A stretch of DNA of 64,000 bases, from assembly GCF_008932245.1 (NCBI RefSeq), contig NZ_CP034909.1, forward strand, positions 2,418,001 to 2,482,000, in the 5' to 3' direction. Both the position numbers and the translations under genes were made by a program. This document shows positions 63,963-64,000 of the stretch, in pieces; position 1 is the stretch's first letter, and each line of letters starts with the position of its first letter. Below the pieces are notes generated by a model. It saw only the letters and a program-made list of their open reading frames with translations, was not told the origin of the DNA and searched no databases. The DNA comes from Sinorhizobium alkalisoli (GTDB lineage: Bacteria > Pseudomonadota > Alphaproteobacteria > Rhizobiales > Rhizobiaceae).

Positions 63963-63992
63963 GGGGCGCCGGCCGGTTCCGGCCAGCACCCC
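63963..63992 (-). terminator. GC-rich hairpin at the right edge, probably after smoE
   Basis: GGGGCGCCGGCCGG and GGCCAGCACCCC form an imperfect stem around TTCC. Located between the smoF start and the expected smoE stop, it may limit read-through from smoE. Confidence 0.35.
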
Positions 63993-64000
63993 GACCCTTG

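Overview
The window looks like a replicon of an alphaproteobacterium in the Rhizobiales, most probably Sinorhizobium/Ensifer. It is GC-rich with little intergenic space. It carries the Agrobacterium/Sinorhizobium chvE-gguABC-gbpR sugar locus, the PhyR-NepR-EcfG general stress module with an HWE-type kinase, the smo/mtlK polyol locus, and many rhizobial palindromic mosaic repeats. From memory, the left half resembles genes on the S. meliloti pSymB chromid and the right half (about 48-64 kb) resembles a contiguous S. meliloti chromosomal block, so the gene order here differs from that species.

Layout. 1-4 kb: a partial DUF1045 gene, an FAD oxidoreductase divergent from mnmD (tRNA wobble modification), a host-attachment-family protein behind a candidate EcfG promoter, and a WYL regulator. 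4-8.4 kb: small ABM protein, AlkD-like protein, DEAD-box helicase, EamA transporter. 8.9-12.2 kb: ATP-grasp / alpha-E / transglutaminase operon. 12.3-22.1 kb: an L-arabinose-type system on the minus strand (ChvE binding protein, GguAB transporter, GguC, semialdehyde dehydrogenase, sugar-acid dehydratase) with divergent regulator GbpR and a likely operator between them. 23.2-29.2 kb: inositol dehydrogenase, ROK repressor and a xylose-type ABC transporter, with a strong palindromic operator at the transporter promoter.

29.4-31.1 kb: tRNA-Arg(CCG) followed by a less coding-dense segment with one hypothetical gene. 31.2-33.6 kb: norspermidine-type polyamine genes (decarboxylase and synthase). 33.7-38 kb: OsmC, GlxA-type regulator, DUF488, EF-hand protein, BBE-type oxidase. 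38-44.4 kb: a six-gene peptide-ABC and M19 dipeptidase operon. 44.7-48 kb: lipoprotein hydrolase, SMR efflux with TetR regulator and operator, truncated hemoglobin, DUF423.

48.1-51.4 kb: remains of a heme/iron locus. An IsdG-type monooxygenase, a DUF2325 protein, TonB and a secreted protein are intact, but the heme ABC importer survives only as an hmuU-hmuV deletion scar with a nonsense codon and a frameshift. 51.5-56.1 kb: general stress response (membrane proteins, HWE kinase, EcfG sigma factor, NepR, PhyR) with EcfG-type promoters between nepR and phyR. 56.4-64 kb: polyol catabolism operon (FGGY kinase, HAD phosphatase, MtlK, SmoS, SmoK, SmoG, SmoF), with the binding-protein gene expected just beyond the right edge.

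No CRISPR array, intact transposase, rRNA or replication origin was seen.
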